Positions 33,861-44,296 of a DNA stretch of 64,000 nucleotides are shown piece by piece. This stretch comes from CAZVNZ01 sp964628515. Its GTDB lineage: Bacteria; Bacillota; Clostridia; Christensenellales; Christensenellaceae. The position numbers and the translations under genes are program-made. The notes under the pieces were generated by a model. That model saw only the letters and a program-made list of their open reading frames with translations, made no database searches and was not told where the DNA came from. The stretch is from NCBI GenBank assembly GCA_964628515.1, contig CAZVNZ010000003.1:62001-126000 (forward strand). Direction: 5' to 3'. Positions within the stretch are counted from its first letter, which is position 1; every line of letters starts with the position of its first letter.

Positions 33861-35198
33861 ATGAAACACATGCTAATAGGAAACGGTATACTTGTAACAA
33901 GAGACGAAAAAAACACCTTTATTAAGGACGGCTGTATTTGTGTAGAGGATAACATCATCATAGAAATAGGCAAAACAAGCACCCTTAAAGCAAAATATGC
34001 AGATGCGGATTTTGTAGATGCAAAGGGGGGTGTTATAATGCCCGGCTTAATTAATAGCCACAACCATATTTACAGCGCCTTTGCAAGAGGGCTTGCAATA
34101 AAAGGACATAACCCTGCTAATTTTATGGATATTTTAGAGGGGTTGTGGTGGAAGTTAGACAACGCACTTACTTTGGAAAACATTAAACAAAGCGCCTACG
34201 CAACTTATATAGACTGCATTAAAACAGGGGCAACCACGGTGTTTGATCATCATGCAAGTTACGGCGCAATTAAAGGCAGTTTGTTTGAAATTGCCTCTGT
34301 TGCAGAAAAATTGGGTGTGCGTACCTCCCTGTGCTACGAAGTTTCCGACCGCAAAGGCGTAACTAAAATGCAAGAAAGCGTACAGGAAAACGAGGAATTT
34401 ATAAACTACACACTAAAGCAAAAGGGGGATATGCTAAAGGGCATAATGGGTATGCACGCACCCTTTACCCTTTCTAACTCTACTTTAGAGTATGTAAAGG
34501 CACACACCCCTAAGAGTAGCGGTTTTCATATTCATATTGCAGAAGGGCTTGACGATGTATACGACTCCTTGAAAAAATACGGAAAACGTACGGTAGAAAG
34601 GCTTTTTGATATGGATATTTTAGGAGAAAAAACCATAGGCGCTCATTGCATACATATAAACCAAAGGGAAATAGAAATACTTGCAAAAACCAAAACGGCG
34701 GTGGTGCATAACCCCCAGAGTAATATGGGCAATGCGGTTGGTTGCGGTAATATAGTGGGTATGCTAAAAAGCGGAGTGTTGTGCGGTTTAGGCACGGACG
34801 GCTACACCAACGATATGATAGAATCCTACAAGGTGGGAAACATAATACACAAACATAACCTGTGCAACCCAAGCGCAGTATGGGGAGAAATCCCTAAAAT
34901 GCTGTTTGAAAACAACAAGCTAATTGCTAATAGATACTTTAACAAGCCCTTAGGAGTGCTAAAAAAGGGAGGGTACGCAGATATAATAATTACAGATTAC
35001 GACCCAATAACTCCAATGGATAAGAGCAACATAAACAGTCATATTTTGTTTGGAATGTGTGGCAGAAGTGTGGTTACAACAATAATAAACGGCAAACTGC
35101 TAATGCAGGACAGACAGCTTTTAAATATAGACGAAAAGGAAATAACGGCAAAATGCAGACAAAGCGCAAAAAAATTGTGGCAAACAATTAACGGCTAA
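33861..35198 (+). CDS. ssnA: SsnA-type aminohydrolase
   Basis: A 445-residue amidohydrolase of the SsnA family. Metal ligands are visible in GLINSHNHIYSAFARG, FHIHIAEG, GAHCIHIN and LGTDGYTND. In E. coli ssnA lies in the ygeW-ygfU purine/urate region, and the family is often annotated with selenium metabolism because of that neighbourhood. The likely role is hydrolysis of a purine ring intermediate. The next gene, ygfK, starts about 50 nt downstream. AAGAGGT precedes the ATG. Confidence 0.9.
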   Translation: MKHMLIGNGILVTRDEKNTFIKDGCICVEDNIIIEIGKTSTLKAKYADADFVDAKGGVIMPGLINSHNHIYSAFARGLAIKGHNPANFMDILEGLWWKLDNALTLENIKQSAYATYIDCIKTGATTVFDHHASYGAIKGSLFEIASVAEKLGVRTSLCYEVSDRKGVTKMQESVQENEEFINYTLKQKGDMLKGIMGMHAPFTLSNSTLEYVKAHTPKSSGFHIHIAEGLDDVYDSLKKYGKRTVERLFDMDILGEKTIGAHCIHINQREIEILAKTKTAVVHNPQSNMGNAVGCGNIVGMLKSGVLCGLGTDGYTNDMIESYKVGNIIHKHNLCNPSAVWGEIPKMLFENNKLIANRYFNKPLGVLKKGGYADIIITDYDPITPMDKSNINSHILFGMCGRSVVTTIINGKLLMQDRQLLNIDEKEITAKCRQSAKKLWQTING

Positions 35199-35247
35199 AT
35201 AGAAAAATATGGGCAAAGCAGAAAATTACGGCTAAGGAGATATAAAA

Positions 35248-38166
35248 ATGAGCGATAAAATGACACCCCTGTCCTACGGTGGCTTACTTAAGCAAATAAT
35301 TAGAGAAAAAACGGAGCAAAACAAAGTTTTTGGCATGCACAAGCTGTTTTATGCCAAAAACACACCCTATACTTTGTTTAACCAAAAATTAGAGTCTCCC
35401 CTTGGTATTGCGGCAGGGCCTCATACCCAACTTGCGCAAAACATAGTGTGTGCATATGCAGGTGGGGCAAGATTTTTCGAGCTTAAAACGGTACAAACCT
35501 TAGACGGCGAAAACTTACCCGTGGCAAAACCCTGTATTTTGGCGCAGGACGAGGGGTACAACGTGGAGTGGTCCACAGAGCTTTATGTCAATCAAGCCTT
35601 GGAGGAGTACATTAAGGCATGGTTTTTATGTAAGATAACAGCTAAAGAATACGGCTTTGGAGGTAGCAACGCCTTTATGTTTAATATGAGTGTAGGCTAC
35701 GATTACGAGGGGATAACCTCCCCTAAAATAGATACTTTTATAGAAGGACTTAAAAACGCAAAAAACACTAAAATTTGGCAGGAGTGCATAAAGGAAAGCA
35801 TAAAGGCGTTGCCCATGCTTAAAAATGTAGACAAACAATATATAGAAGAAATTTCGCCAGACATTTGTAACTCCATAACGCTGTCCACACTCCATGGCTG
35901 TCCGCCTAAAGAAATTGAGCGCATTGCAACCTATTTAATAGAAGAAAAACACCTGCACACCTATATTAAATGCAACCCAACCTTACTTGGCTACAAGCAA
36001 GCAAGGGAAATTTTAGATGGGTTGGGGTTTGATTATATAGCATTCGACGAGCATCATTTTAAAAATGATTTACAATATAAAGACGCACTTCCCATGATAA
36101 ACAGGCTAATGGCTGTCGCCAAAGCAAAAAACTTATCTTTTGGGGTAAAACTAACAAATACTTTTCCTGTGCAAGTAACCCAAAAGGAATTACCGGGAGA
36201 GGAAATGTATATGTCCGGAAGAGCCCTGTTTCCTTTGTCTATATCTGTTGCAAGTATGCTTAGTAAAGATGTTTCGGGCTTGCCCATATCTTTTTCCGGA
36301 GGGGGAGATATTTGGAATACTGCGCAAATTATAAACACGGGCATCTACCCTGTAACCGTGGCTACCACCCTACTTAAAGCAGGAGGGTACAACCGTTTGC
36401 ACCAACTAGCCCAAAACTTAGAGGGTGCGCAAATACCTAAAATTGCGGATGCAAAAATGGTGGAAGCACTTAAATTATCATCACTAAAAGCAAAAGAGTA
36501 CACAAAACCAATAAAACCAATGCCCACACGCAAAATAAACAAAAAAGTGCCCATGCTTGATTGCTTTATTGCGCCTTGCAAGGAGGGTTGCCCTATTAAT
36601 CAGGATATTACGGCATATGTGGGGCTGTGCAAGGAGGGGCGGTATTTAGATGCCCTTAAAGTTATTACGGAAAAAAACCCTCTGCCCTTTATTACAGGCA
36701 CAATTTGTAACCATAAATGTATGGATAAATGCACTCGCAATTTTTACGAGGAAAGTGTAAATATACGAAACACAAAACTCTTTGCCGCCAAAGAGGGCTA
36801 CGAGGAATTTTTGGCGGACTTTGAGCCACCCAAGCAAACAGGGGACAGAATTGCCGTTGTGGGCGGTGGTGCAGCCGGAATGGCGGCGGCGTATTTTCTT
36901 GCTATGAAAGGGCATAGTGTAACTTTATTTGAGCAAAACAGCAGTTTGGGCGGTATAGTGCGCCACGTAGTGCCGGAATTTAGAGTAGGAGAGGAAATTG
37001 TGGAAAGGGATGCGGAAATACTAAGGCGAACGGGTGTGCGCATACTTATTAACACAAAAGCACCGAGTGTGGAAAAGCTAAAAGCGGAGGGGTACAAACA
37101 CATTGTACTAGGAATTGGCGCATACAAAAAAGGCGAATTGCAATTAAGTGAAGGGGAGGCGGTAAACGTTATAACCTTTCTTGAAAGATGCAGAAGTAAA
37201 ACCCCTCAAAATTTAGGAAAAAATGTTATAATAATAGGCGGAGGAAACACCGCAATGGACGCCGCCAGAGCGGCTAAGCGTTGCGAGGGTGTAGAGCAGG
37301 TAAGCATTGTTTACAGGAGAACCAAAAAATATATGCCGGCAGACGAGGAAGAATTACAGCTTGCCCTAAAAGAAGGGGTAAACTTTTTGGAATTGCTTGC
37401 CCCAAAAGCGCATAAAAACGGAAAATTAATATGCAATGCCACAAAGCTTAAAAATGCTGACGAAACCGGCAGAAAAACCCCGGTGGAAACGGATAAAATT
37501 GTAGAAATAGATGCAGACACCATAATATCTGCGGTAGGGGAGAAGGTGGACGACTGCTTTTTGCAAGCAAACGGTATACAAACGGGAAACGACGGCAAAG
37601 CGGTTGTGGACAATAACTTGCAAACAAACCTAAAAAACGTGTATATAGCAGGGGATGCCAACAGAGGTCCTGCAACTGTGGTGGAAGCCATAGCTGACGC
37701 ACTTAAAATCTCCGAGGCAATCGGAGGGGTGTACCTAAAAACAGGTTACAGTTTTTACAATAACAAGGCACAAGAGAAAAAAGGCGTGCTAATAAGGGAA
37801 AACAGCTCAAAAACCGAGGGAGAAAGATGCCTGCAATGCGACAACATTTGCGAATGTTGTGTGGATGTTTGCCCAAACAGAGCCAATATAGCGGTAAAAA
37901 TAGGCAACACTACCCAAATTGTGCATATAGATATGCTGTGCAACGAGTGCGGAAACTGCGAAACCTTCTGCCCCTACGAAAGTGCGCCCTACAAGGAAAA
38001 ATTTACGGTGTTTGCAACAAAAGCGGATTTAGAAAACAGCACAAACGATGGTTTTGTTTATGGTGATGATGATCAAACTGCACGTATAAACGGCAGTCTG
38101 ACTAATCTTGGTTGCATAAGCGAAGAGCTAAGGCAGTTGGCGCAAGCGGTGGTTATGTACAAATAA
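35248..38166 (+). CDS. ygfK: YgfK-type iron-sulfur flavoprotein
   Basis: A 972-residue multidomain oxidoreductase. An N-terminal dihydroorotate/dihydropyrimidine dehydrogenase-like barrel (about 1-430) is followed by a cysteine-rich GltD-type Fe-S segment (CKEGCPI, CNHKCMDKC), an FAD motif VVGGGAAGMAAAY, an NAD(P) motif IIGGGNTAMDAA, and C-terminal ferredoxin-like cysteines (CLQCDNICECCVDVCP, CNECGNCETFCP). Known as a putative selenate reductase subunit, but its neighbours argue for reducing a purine such as urate or a related ring. The stop is 14 nt before the xanthine dehydrogenase ATG. Confidence 0.9.
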   Translation: MSDKMTPLSYGGLLKQIIREKTEQNKVFGMHKLFYAKNTPYTLFNQKLESPLGIAAGPHTQLAQNIVCAYAGGARFFELKTVQTLDGENLPVAKPCILAQDEGYNVEWSTELYVNQALEEYIKAWFLCKITAKEYGFGGSNAFMFNMSVGYDYEGITSPKIDTFIEGLKNAKNTKIWQECIKESIKALPMLKNVDKQYIEEISPDICNSITLSTLHGCPPKEIERIATYLIEEKHLHTYIKCNPTLLGYKQAREILDGLGFDYIAFDEHHFKNDLQYKDALPMINRLMAVAKAKNLSFGVKLTNTFPVQVTQKELPGEEMYMSGRALFPLSISVASMLSKDVSGLPISFSGGGDIWNTAQIINTGIYPVTVATTLLKAGGYNRLHQLAQNLEGAQIPKIADAKMVEALKLSSLKAKEYTKPIKPMPTRKINKKVPMLDCFIAPCKEGCPINQDITAYVGLCKEGRYLDALKVITEKNPLPFITGTICNHKCMDKCTRNFYEESVNIRNTKLFAAKEGYEEFLADFEPPKQTGDRIAVVGGGAAGMAAAYFLAMKGHSVTLFEQNSSLGGIVRHVVPEFRVGEEIVERDAEILRRTGVRILINTKAPSVEKLKAEGYKHIVLGIGAYKKGELQLSEGEAVNVITFLERCRSKTPQNLGKNVIIIGGGNTAMDAARAAKRCEGVEQVSIVYRRTKKYMPADEEELQLALKEGVNFLELLAPKAHKNGKLICNATKLKNADETGRKTPVETDKIVEIDADTIISAVGEKVDDCFLQANGIQTGNDGKAVVDNNLQTNLKNVYIAGDANRGPATVVEAIADALKISEAIGGVYLKTGYSFYNNKAQEKKGVLIRENSSKTEGERCLQCDNICECCVDVCPNRANIAVKIGNTTQIVHIDMLCNECGNCETFCPYESAPYKEKFTVFATKADLENSTNDGFVYGDDDQTARINGSLTNLGCISEELRQLAQAVVMYK

Positions 38167-38180
38167 GGGAGGAAAGTGCT

Positions 38181-40700
38181 ATGGCAAAGTTTTTTGTAAA
38201 CGGTAAAGAGGCTACAAGCCAAGGAAAAAGCCTTATGGATTTTTTAAGGGAGGATTTAAGGCTAACCTCTGTAAAAAACGGTTGCAAGGAGGGGGCTTGC
38301 GGTAGTTGCACGGTAATTGTGGACGGCAAAGCCAAAAAGGCTTGCGTGTTAAAAACGGACAAACTCGAGGGCTGTGCCATAACCACCTTAGAAGGATTAT
38401 CTAAAAGGGAAAAAGAGGTGTTTGCCTATGCCTTTGCAAAGGTAGGGGCGGTGCAATGCGGTTTTTGTATACCGGGCATGATACTTTGCGCAAAAACCCT
38501 AATAGATAAAAACAACTCTTTAAGCAAAGAGGATGTAAAGCAGGGTATTAAAAATAATATTTGCCGTTGTACAGGGTACAAAAAAATAGAAGAGGGCATA
38601 CTCCTTGCCGCTAAAATTATAAGGGAAAACCTACCCGTGCAAAAGGAGGAAGGGGTGCGTGTAGACGCTTACGAAAAAGCCTTAGGGCAAGCGGAATACA
38701 CCGACGATATGGTGTTTGAGGATATGGTTTACGGGGGTGCGGTACGTAGCTTATACCCTCGTGGCAGGGTAATTTCCATAGATTTAACTTTGGCAAAACA
38801 GCATAAAGACTTTGTGTGTGCGGTTACGGCTAAAGATGTACCCGGCACAAAAAATATAGGGCATTTAAAAAAGGACTGGCCGGTACTTGTGGATGTCGGG
38901 CAAACCACCCACTATTTAGGAGATGCCATTGTACTTGTGGGGGCAAAAACAAAAGAGGGTTTGGAAGAAATTAAAAGGATGGTTAAAATAGAGCAGGAAG
39001 AACTCACCCCCATAACATCGCCAAAAGAGGCGCTAAAGGCAGATGCGCCCTTGCTTCACCAAGAGGGCAATGTACTTGCAACCGAGCATTTAGTCAGAGG
39101 GGACGCAGATTTAGCAATTAAAAACTCCAAATACGTAGTTACTCAAAACTACTCCACACCCTTTACAGAGCATGCTTTTTTAGAGCCTGAGTGCGCAATA
39201 GCCTTAAAAACTAAGGAGGGTGTGCATTTATACACAGCAGACCAAGGCATATACCAAACCCAAAAAGAATGTGCGCAAATGCTTAATATTCCTGAGGAAA
39301 ATGTGAGGGTTAGCGCAAAAACGGTGGGTGGCGGGTTTGGAGGTAAAGAGGATATGAGCGTACAGCATCATACCGCATTGCTATGCTTTATTTCGGGTAG
39401 AACGGTTAAATTTTTGTTGTCTCGTAAAGAAAGTATTTTGGTGCATCCTAAACGACACCCAATGGAAATAGAGTGTACACTTGCTTGCGACGAGCAAGGC
39501 AATCTAACCGCAATGAAGGCAAAAATAGTTTCGGATACAGGGGCATATGCATCTTTGGGAGGGCCGGTACTCCAAAGGGCGTGTACCCACGCCGCAGGGC
39601 CGTATCACTACCAAACCATAGCTATTGAGGGCAAGGCGGTTTATACTAACAACCCACCGGCAGGTGCGTTTAGAGGGTTTGGAGTGTCTCAAAGCTGTTT
39701 TGCCTTAGAGTGTAATTTAAACAGATTAGCGGAAATGGCAGGTATTTCCTACTTTGATATTAGATACAAAAACGCAATAAGACCGGGCGAGGTGCTACCA
39801 AACGGACAAATTGCAGACAGCAGTACAGCCATGGCGGAAACCTTAGAGGCGGTAAAAGAGGAGTACACCAAGGCACAATACGCAGGAATTGCCTGTGCCA
39901 TGAAAAACAGCGGTTTAGGTGTGGGAATACCGGACGTGGGTCGGTGCAAATTAGTTGTAAAAGAGGGCAAGGTGTATATTCATACAAGTGCGGCTTGCAT
40001 AGGGCAGGGGCTTAAAACGGTGCTTGTGCATATGGTTTGCAAACAAACAAAGCTAAAAGAGAAAGAAGTAATACACATGGATGCAGACACCGCAACCGCA
40101 CCTAATTCGGGAAACACAACCGCCTCCAGACAAACATTATTTACGGGAGAGGCGGCACGAAAAGCGGCAGAGCTATTGGAAAAAGACTTGCAAACCGCCA
40201 CATTAGAGGAACTAAACAACAAAGAATACTACGGAGAATACGCAGGAATTACGGATAAAATGGGTAGCCCTAAGGAAAACCCCGTAAGCCATATAGCCTA
40301 CGGTTATGCCACTCAAGTCGTTATTTTAAATGGTGATGGTATTATAACAAAGGTAATCGCCGCCCACGATGTGGGGAGGGTTATCCATAAAACAAGCCTT
40401 GAAGGGCAAATAGAGGGTGGTGTTGTAATGTCTTTAGGGTATGCTTTGACGGAAAAATATCCTTTGGAAAACTGTGTGCCTACCGCAAAATTTGGCACGC
40501 TTGGGCTTTTTAAATCGGTAGATACCCCTTATGTCGAGCCTATTTGCATAGGCAAAGAGGAGGAGGGCGCCGCCTTTGGTGCAAAGGGAGTAGGGGAGAT
40601 TTGCTCCATACCAACCGCACCTGCGGTAACACTTGCTTACGAGCGGTTAGACGGCAAAATTAGGACGAGTTTGCCTATTTCGGATACGCCGTATAAGTAG
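38181..40700 (+). CDS. fused [2Fe-2S]/molybdenum xanthine dehydrogenase (Se-dependent type)
   Basis: An 839-residue fusion of a [2Fe-2S] domain pair (residues 1-160; CKEGACGSC and CGFCIPG...CRCTGY) to a molybdenum hydroxylase domain, without an FAD domain. This architecture is that of the selenium-dependent xanthine dehydrogenase subfamily. GGGFGGKED and GAFRGFG mark the cofactor site and GAKGVGE the catalytic glutamate. No in-frame TGA is present; selenium in this family is a labile sulfur-like ligand. The ATG at 38181 has GGGAGG; the longer open frame is rejected. The stop is TAG, with TAA five codons later. Confidence 0.9.
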   Translation: MAKFFVNGKEATSQGKSLMDFLREDLRLTSVKNGCKEGACGSCTVIVDGKAKKACVLKTDKLEGCAITTLEGLSKREKEVFAYAFAKVGAVQCGFCIPGMILCAKTLIDKNNSLSKEDVKQGIKNNICRCTGYKKIEEGILLAAKIIRENLPVQKEEGVRVDAYEKALGQAEYTDDMVFEDMVYGGAVRSLYPRGRVISIDLTLAKQHKDFVCAVTAKDVPGTKNIGHLKKDWPVLVDVGQTTHYLGDAIVLVGAKTKEGLEEIKRMVKIEQEELTPITSPKEALKADAPLLHQEGNVLATEHLVRGDADLAIKNSKYVVTQNYSTPFTEHAFLEPECAIALKTKEGVHLYTADQGIYQTQKECAQMLNIPEENVRVSAKTVGGGFGGKEDMSVQHHTALLCFISGRTVKFLLSRKESILVHPKRHPMEIECTLACDEQGNLTAMKAKIVSDTGAYASLGGPVLQRACTHAAGPYHYQTIAIEGKAVYTNNPPAGAFRGFGVSQSCFALECNLNRLAEMAGISYFDIRYKNAIRPGEVLPNGQIADSSTAMAETLEAVKEEYTKAQYAGIACAMKNSGLGVGIPDVGRCKLVVKEGKVYIHTSAACIGQGLKTVLVHMVCKQTKLKEKEVIHMDADTATAPNSGNTTASRQTLFTGEAARKAAELLEKDLQTATLEELNNKEYYGEYAGITDKMGSPKENPVSHIAYGYATQVVILNGDGIITKVIAAHDVGRVIHKTSLEGQIEGGVVMSLGYALTEKYPLENCVPTAKFGTLGLFKSVDTPYVEPICIGKEEEGAAFGAKGVGEICSIPTAPAVTLAYERLDGKIRTSLPISDTPYK

Positions 40701-40704
40701 GGGG

Positions 40705-40732
40705 TTGCATTTTACTAAAATAGTGTTATACT
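40705..40732 (+). promoter_or_regulatory. promoter of the adenine deaminase gene
   Basis: TTGCAT (40705-40710) and TATACT (40727-40732), 16 bp apart, 28 nt before the ATG. It begins right at the xanthine dehydrogenase stop. Confidence 0.6.
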
Positions 40733-40759
40733 ATATCAAAAGCAAATTAAGGTAATCCA

Positions 40760-42466
40760 ATGGACACAATAATAAAAGAAAAAAGCATAACAGCAAAAAT
40801 AAAATCCGCAATGGAGCAAACACCTACATTTGTGCTAAAAAACGCAAATGTAATTAATGTTTTTACCGAGGAAATAATCAACTGCGATGTTGCCCTGTAC
40901 AAAAACACAATAATTGGTATGGGGGATTTTACTTGCAAAAATACTTACGATTGCAAGGGCAAATATTTAGCGCCGGGGCTGATAGACAGCCATGTGCATA
41001 TAGAATCGTCCATGGCTACACCAAAGGAGTTTGCCAAAATAGTAATGCCCTATGGCACAACTTCTGTTGTAGCAGACCCTCACGAAATTGCAAACGTATG
41101 CGGTATAGACGGTATTCGTATGCTAAAAAAGATGTCTGAGGGTATTGGGCTTAATGTGTATTATATGTTTCCCTCTTGCGTGCCTTGTATGGAGTTTGAG
41201 GAAAACTACGCAAAGTTAAACAACGAAGATGCGGCGGCACTCTTATACGAAGGAGTTGTACACGGCTTAGGCGAGGTAATGGACTGGGGTGCTGTAACAT
41301 CACAAAGAGAAGATATGATAAAAAAGTTAGTGATGTTTGACGACATGGTGATAGACGGGCATGCCCCAAATGTTAGAGGTAAAGAGTTGCAAGCCTATAT
41401 TTTAGGCGGTAGCAGTACAGACCACGAAGCGTATACATACGAGGAAATTATAGAAAAACTAAGGCTGGGTATGAGAATATTAATACGAGTGGGAAGTGCG
41501 GCAAACAATATGTCAGAGGTACTAAAACAGCTATGTAATGCCAACATCCCCATAGAAAATCTAATGATGTGTACAGACGACAAGCACACGGAAAATATTT
41601 TGGAAAGCGGACATATAAACCACATTGTAAAAATGGCGGTAGAGGCAGGCTTTACACCCCAAAAAGCAATTCAAATGGCAACAATAAATTCCGCAAAAGC
41701 CTATGGGCTTAAAAACAAAGGGGCAATAGGCATAGGCTACGATGGGGATTTAGTGCTTTTTGACGATTTAGTGCATTTTAAACCTTTAGAGGTTTTTGTA
41801 GACGGAATAAATATAAAAGACATTAAACCCACCCACATAAAAGGTGTAGCAAAGCACAATACGGTAAATATTGCGCCCTTTACAACGGAAGTGTTTAAAC
41901 TTAAGGCGGAAGGCAAAATGCCTGTAATAACCATGCCTGTGGGGCAACTCTCCACAGTTTTAAGCTATGAGGAAGTGCCCATAAAAGCCGGTGTTTTTGT
42001 GCCAAAGGGCGATTATGCAAAAATAATTTGCATGGAAAGACACCACGCAACAGGGCATACGGGCGTGGGCATTGTTAAAGATTTCGGGCTAAAAGAGGGT
42101 GGGATAGCCTCCACTGTTGCTCACGATTCTCACAATATTGTGGCAATAGGCACAAATGACGAAGATATTGCACTTTGCATAAACACCCTAAAGGAAATTG
42201 GGGGCGGTTATGTGTTTGTAAAAAATGGGGAGGTTGTGGCAACGCTACCCTTGCAGGTAGCAGGTTTGCTTAGCGATTTACCCTACAAAGAGCTTATTAC
42301 CATTCAACAGGAGTTTTTAGCCAGGTTAGAGGGGGCAGGAGTGCCAAAAATCAGCGACCCTCTAATACGTCTGTCCTTTTTTTGCTTGCCCGTAATACCG
42401 CAGGCACGAGTTACAACCAAAGGCATATATGATGTACTAAACAATAAATTTATTAATAATGTGTGA
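40760..42466 (+). CDS. ade: adenine deaminase
   Basis: A 568-residue bacterial-type adenine deaminase converting adenine to hypoxanthine and ammonia. The metal motif DSHVHIESSM, ADPHEIANV, the GHAPN segment and MCTDDKHTENI are characteristic, as is the C-terminal domain with HHATGHTGVG and VAHDSHNIVAIG. It has its own promoter and ends in TGA, convergent with the ABC ATPase gene. It supplies hypoxanthine to the xanthine dehydrogenases. Confidence 0.96.
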   Translation: MDTIIKEKSITAKIKSAMEQTPTFVLKNANVINVFTEEIINCDVALYKNTIIGMGDFTCKNTYDCKGKYLAPGLIDSHVHIESSMATPKEFAKIVMPYGTTSVVADPHEIANVCGIDGIRMLKKMSEGIGLNVYYMFPSCVPCMEFEENYAKLNNEDAAALLYEGVVHGLGEVMDWGAVTSQREDMIKKLVMFDDMVIDGHAPNVRGKELQAYILGGSSTDHEAYTYEEIIEKLRLGMRILIRVGSAANNMSEVLKQLCNANIPIENLMMCTDDKHTENILESGHINHIVKMAVEAGFTPQKAIQMATINSAKAYGLKNKGAIGIGYDGDLVLFDDLVHFKPLEVFVDGINIKDIKPTHIKGVAKHNTVNIAPFTTEVFKLKAEGKMPVITMPVGQLSTVLSYEEVPIKAGVFVPKGDYAKIICMERHHATGHTGVGIVKDFGLKEGGIASTVAHDSHNIVAIGTNDEDIALCINTLKEIGGGYVFVKNGEVVATLPLQVAGLLSDLPYKELITIQQEFLARLEGAGVPKISDPLIRLSFFCLPVIPQARVTTKGIYDVLNNKFINNV

Positions 42467-42487
42467 TTTTTGACTATAATACCAAGG

Positions 42488-43264
42488 CTACACGGTTAAG
42501 CACATTTTACGCTTTTTACCGTTTTTATCCGTAATTTCGGCAATTTGCATATTTACGCCGTACGCCTCTTTAAAATTTGTTTCCGTAAGTACTTCTAAGG
42601 TCTTCCCAAAAGCAAGGGGGATGCCTTTTTTTAGTATCAAGGCTTTGTTTGCCACAGAAAAGGGGTATTCGGGGGCATGGGTGGAAAAAATAATGCCGTA
42701 ACCCTGTTCTTTTAAATCCAAAATGGTTTTTTCCATTAAAAGCTGATTGGCATAATCCAAATCCGAGCCCGGCTCGTCCATTATGATGATTTTGGCTTGC
42801 TGACACAATGTGCGCGCAATTAAGGCAAGACGTCGTTCCCCTCCGGAAATTTCTGTATAGTATGCGTTTTTCAAATGGGTTATGTTTAAACTTCTTAGGG
42901 CTTCGTCCACTATATACTCGTCCTGTTTGGTGGGGGATGCAAAGGGGGGTATGTAGCAGGTGCGCCCCATTAAAGCAATTTGTGCAACGGTATAAGAAAA
43001 TGCAGGTATATGGTTTTGGGGAATATAGCTTACCGCCTTTGCAAAGTTGTTTAAGGATATATTTTTGGCATTTTTGCCGTCTATTAATACTTCTCCACTA
43101 AAGAGGGGCAAAAACTGCATTAAGCCCTTAAACAAGGTGGTTTTACCGCAACCGTTTGCACCAAGCACGCACAATACTTCGCCACTTTTAATACTAAAAG
43201 TAACCTGACGTATCACCTCTTTTTTACCGTATCCGCAACTTAGGTTTGCCACATTTAATTCCAT
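42488..43264 (-). CDS. FecCD-type ABC transporter ATPase (molybdate/tungstate candidate)
   Basis: A 258-residue ATPase: Walker A LGANGCGKTTLF, Q-loop YIPQNH, signature ISGGERR and Walker B IIIMDEPGSDLD. It belongs to the iron-chelate/cobalamin (type II importer) class. Its ATG overlaps the permease stop by one base. The ModE-like gene in the same divergent unit, and the molybdoenzymes around it, point to molybdate or tungstate uptake like the MolBC system; iron chelates cannot be excluded. It ends in TAG. Confidence 0.85.
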   Translation of the reverse strand: MELNVANLSCGYGKKEVIRQVTFSIKSGEVLCVLGANGCGKTTLFKGLMQFLPLFSGEVLIDGKNAKNISLNNFAKAVSYIPQNHIPAFSYTVAQIALMGRTCYIPPFASPTKQDEYIVDEALRSLNITHLKNAYYTEISGGERRLALIARTLCQQAKIIIMDEPGSDLDYANQLLMEKTILDLKEQGYGIIFSTHAPEYPFSVANKALILKKGIPLAFGKTLEVLTETNFKEAYGVNMQIAEITDKNGKKRKMCLTV

Positions 43265-44280
43265 TAGTCTCTTGCCTCCTTGTTTTTAAGGAGTAAGACA
43301 ACAAAAAAAGGTGCGCCTATAAAGGCTGTAAGCACTCCTAAGGGTAGCTCCATTGTAAAAATACCCCGTGCAATATTATCCATAAGCAGTAAAAATATCC
43401 CACCCAAAAGTAGGGAAACAGGCAACATTTTTTTAAACACCGGCCCTGTTAAACCCCTTGCAATGTGGGGTATCATAAGCCCTACCCAGCCTATAAGCCC
43501 GCCCAAACAAACGGCGGAGGCACAAAGCATAGTTGCGCCCACAATAGCGAGTATTCGGGTTTTGCGTGGGTTGACTCCAAGACTTTGGGCTTCCTCGTCC
43601 CCAAGTGTAAGCACATTTAACCGCCAACGCATTAAAAATATTATTGCAAAGCCAACCACCATGGGTAAAGCGGAAAACAACAGTCCGTTTATATCTACTT
43701 TTGCAAGGCTTCCCATTAACCAAAATGTTATGGCAGGTAGGGTGTCTTGAGTGTCTGCAAGGTATTTTAGCATAGTAGTGCCGGCAATGCAAAGTGCCCC
43801 AAACATTGTGCCTGCAAGTATTAAACTTACCGTTTGCCCAAACCGTACCTTACGACTTACCAAATAAGATAAAAATGCAATTAAAAGCCCTGTACAAAAG
43901 GCAAAAACCTGTACATAAATATCCGAAAGCCTAAAAGAAATTGCAATAGCCGCACCAAGCCCGGCACCTGCCGCCACTCCTAAAATATCGGGAGATACTA
44001 GGGGGTTTTTAAACATTCCTTGATAGGCACTGCCCGAGACGGATAGGGCACCCCCTATTAAAAATGCAGCAATTATACGGGGTAATCGTATGCGCAAAAG
44101 TACGGTGTTTTGAGTAGCATCACCATAAAAAAGAGAGGGGAGCACTTCAAGGGGCGGTATTTTGTAAAAGCCCATGGTTAGAGAGAGCAAAAGAGAAATT
44201 ACGCTACCACAAATAAGCAGTAACATAAGTACCTTAAAATAATTTTTATCCTCTCGTAATGCCGTAAAATCCGCCTTCAT
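43264..44280 (-). CDS. FecCD-type ABC transporter permease
   Basis: A 338-residue type II importer permease with about ten membrane segments. LLRIRLPRIIAAFLIGGALSVSG, MFKNPLVSPDILGVAAGAGLGA and GLIGWVGLMIPHIARGLTG are family hallmarks. The start is placed at ATG 44280 with GGAGA 5 nt upstream; the open frame runs 26 codons further but this would be unusually long. It pairs with the ATPase downstream and the divergently transcribed binding protein. Confidence 0.9.
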   Translation of the reverse strand: MKADFTALREDKNYFKVLMLLLICGSVISLLLSLTMGFYKIPPLEVLPSLFYGDATQNTVLLRIRLPRIIAAFLIGGALSVSGSAYQGMFKNPLVSPDILGVAAGAGLGAAIAISFRLSDIYVQVFAFCTGLLIAFLSYLVSRKVRFGQTVSLILAGTMFGALCIAGTTMLKYLADTQDTLPAITFWLMGSLAKVDINGLLFSALPMVVGFAIIFLMRWRLNVLTLGDEEAQSLGVNPRKTRILAIVGATMLCASAVCLGGLIGWVGLMIPHIARGLTGPVFKKMLPVSLLLGGIFLLLMDNIARGIFTMELPLGVLTAFIGAPFFVVLLLKNKEARD

Positions 44281-44296
44281 GCACTTCTCCGTAAGT

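Noticed and set aside
38181..40700. selenocysteine codon in the Se-dependent xanthine dehydrogenase
   Set aside because: The frame has no internal TGA, and selenium in this enzyme group is a non-protein ligand.
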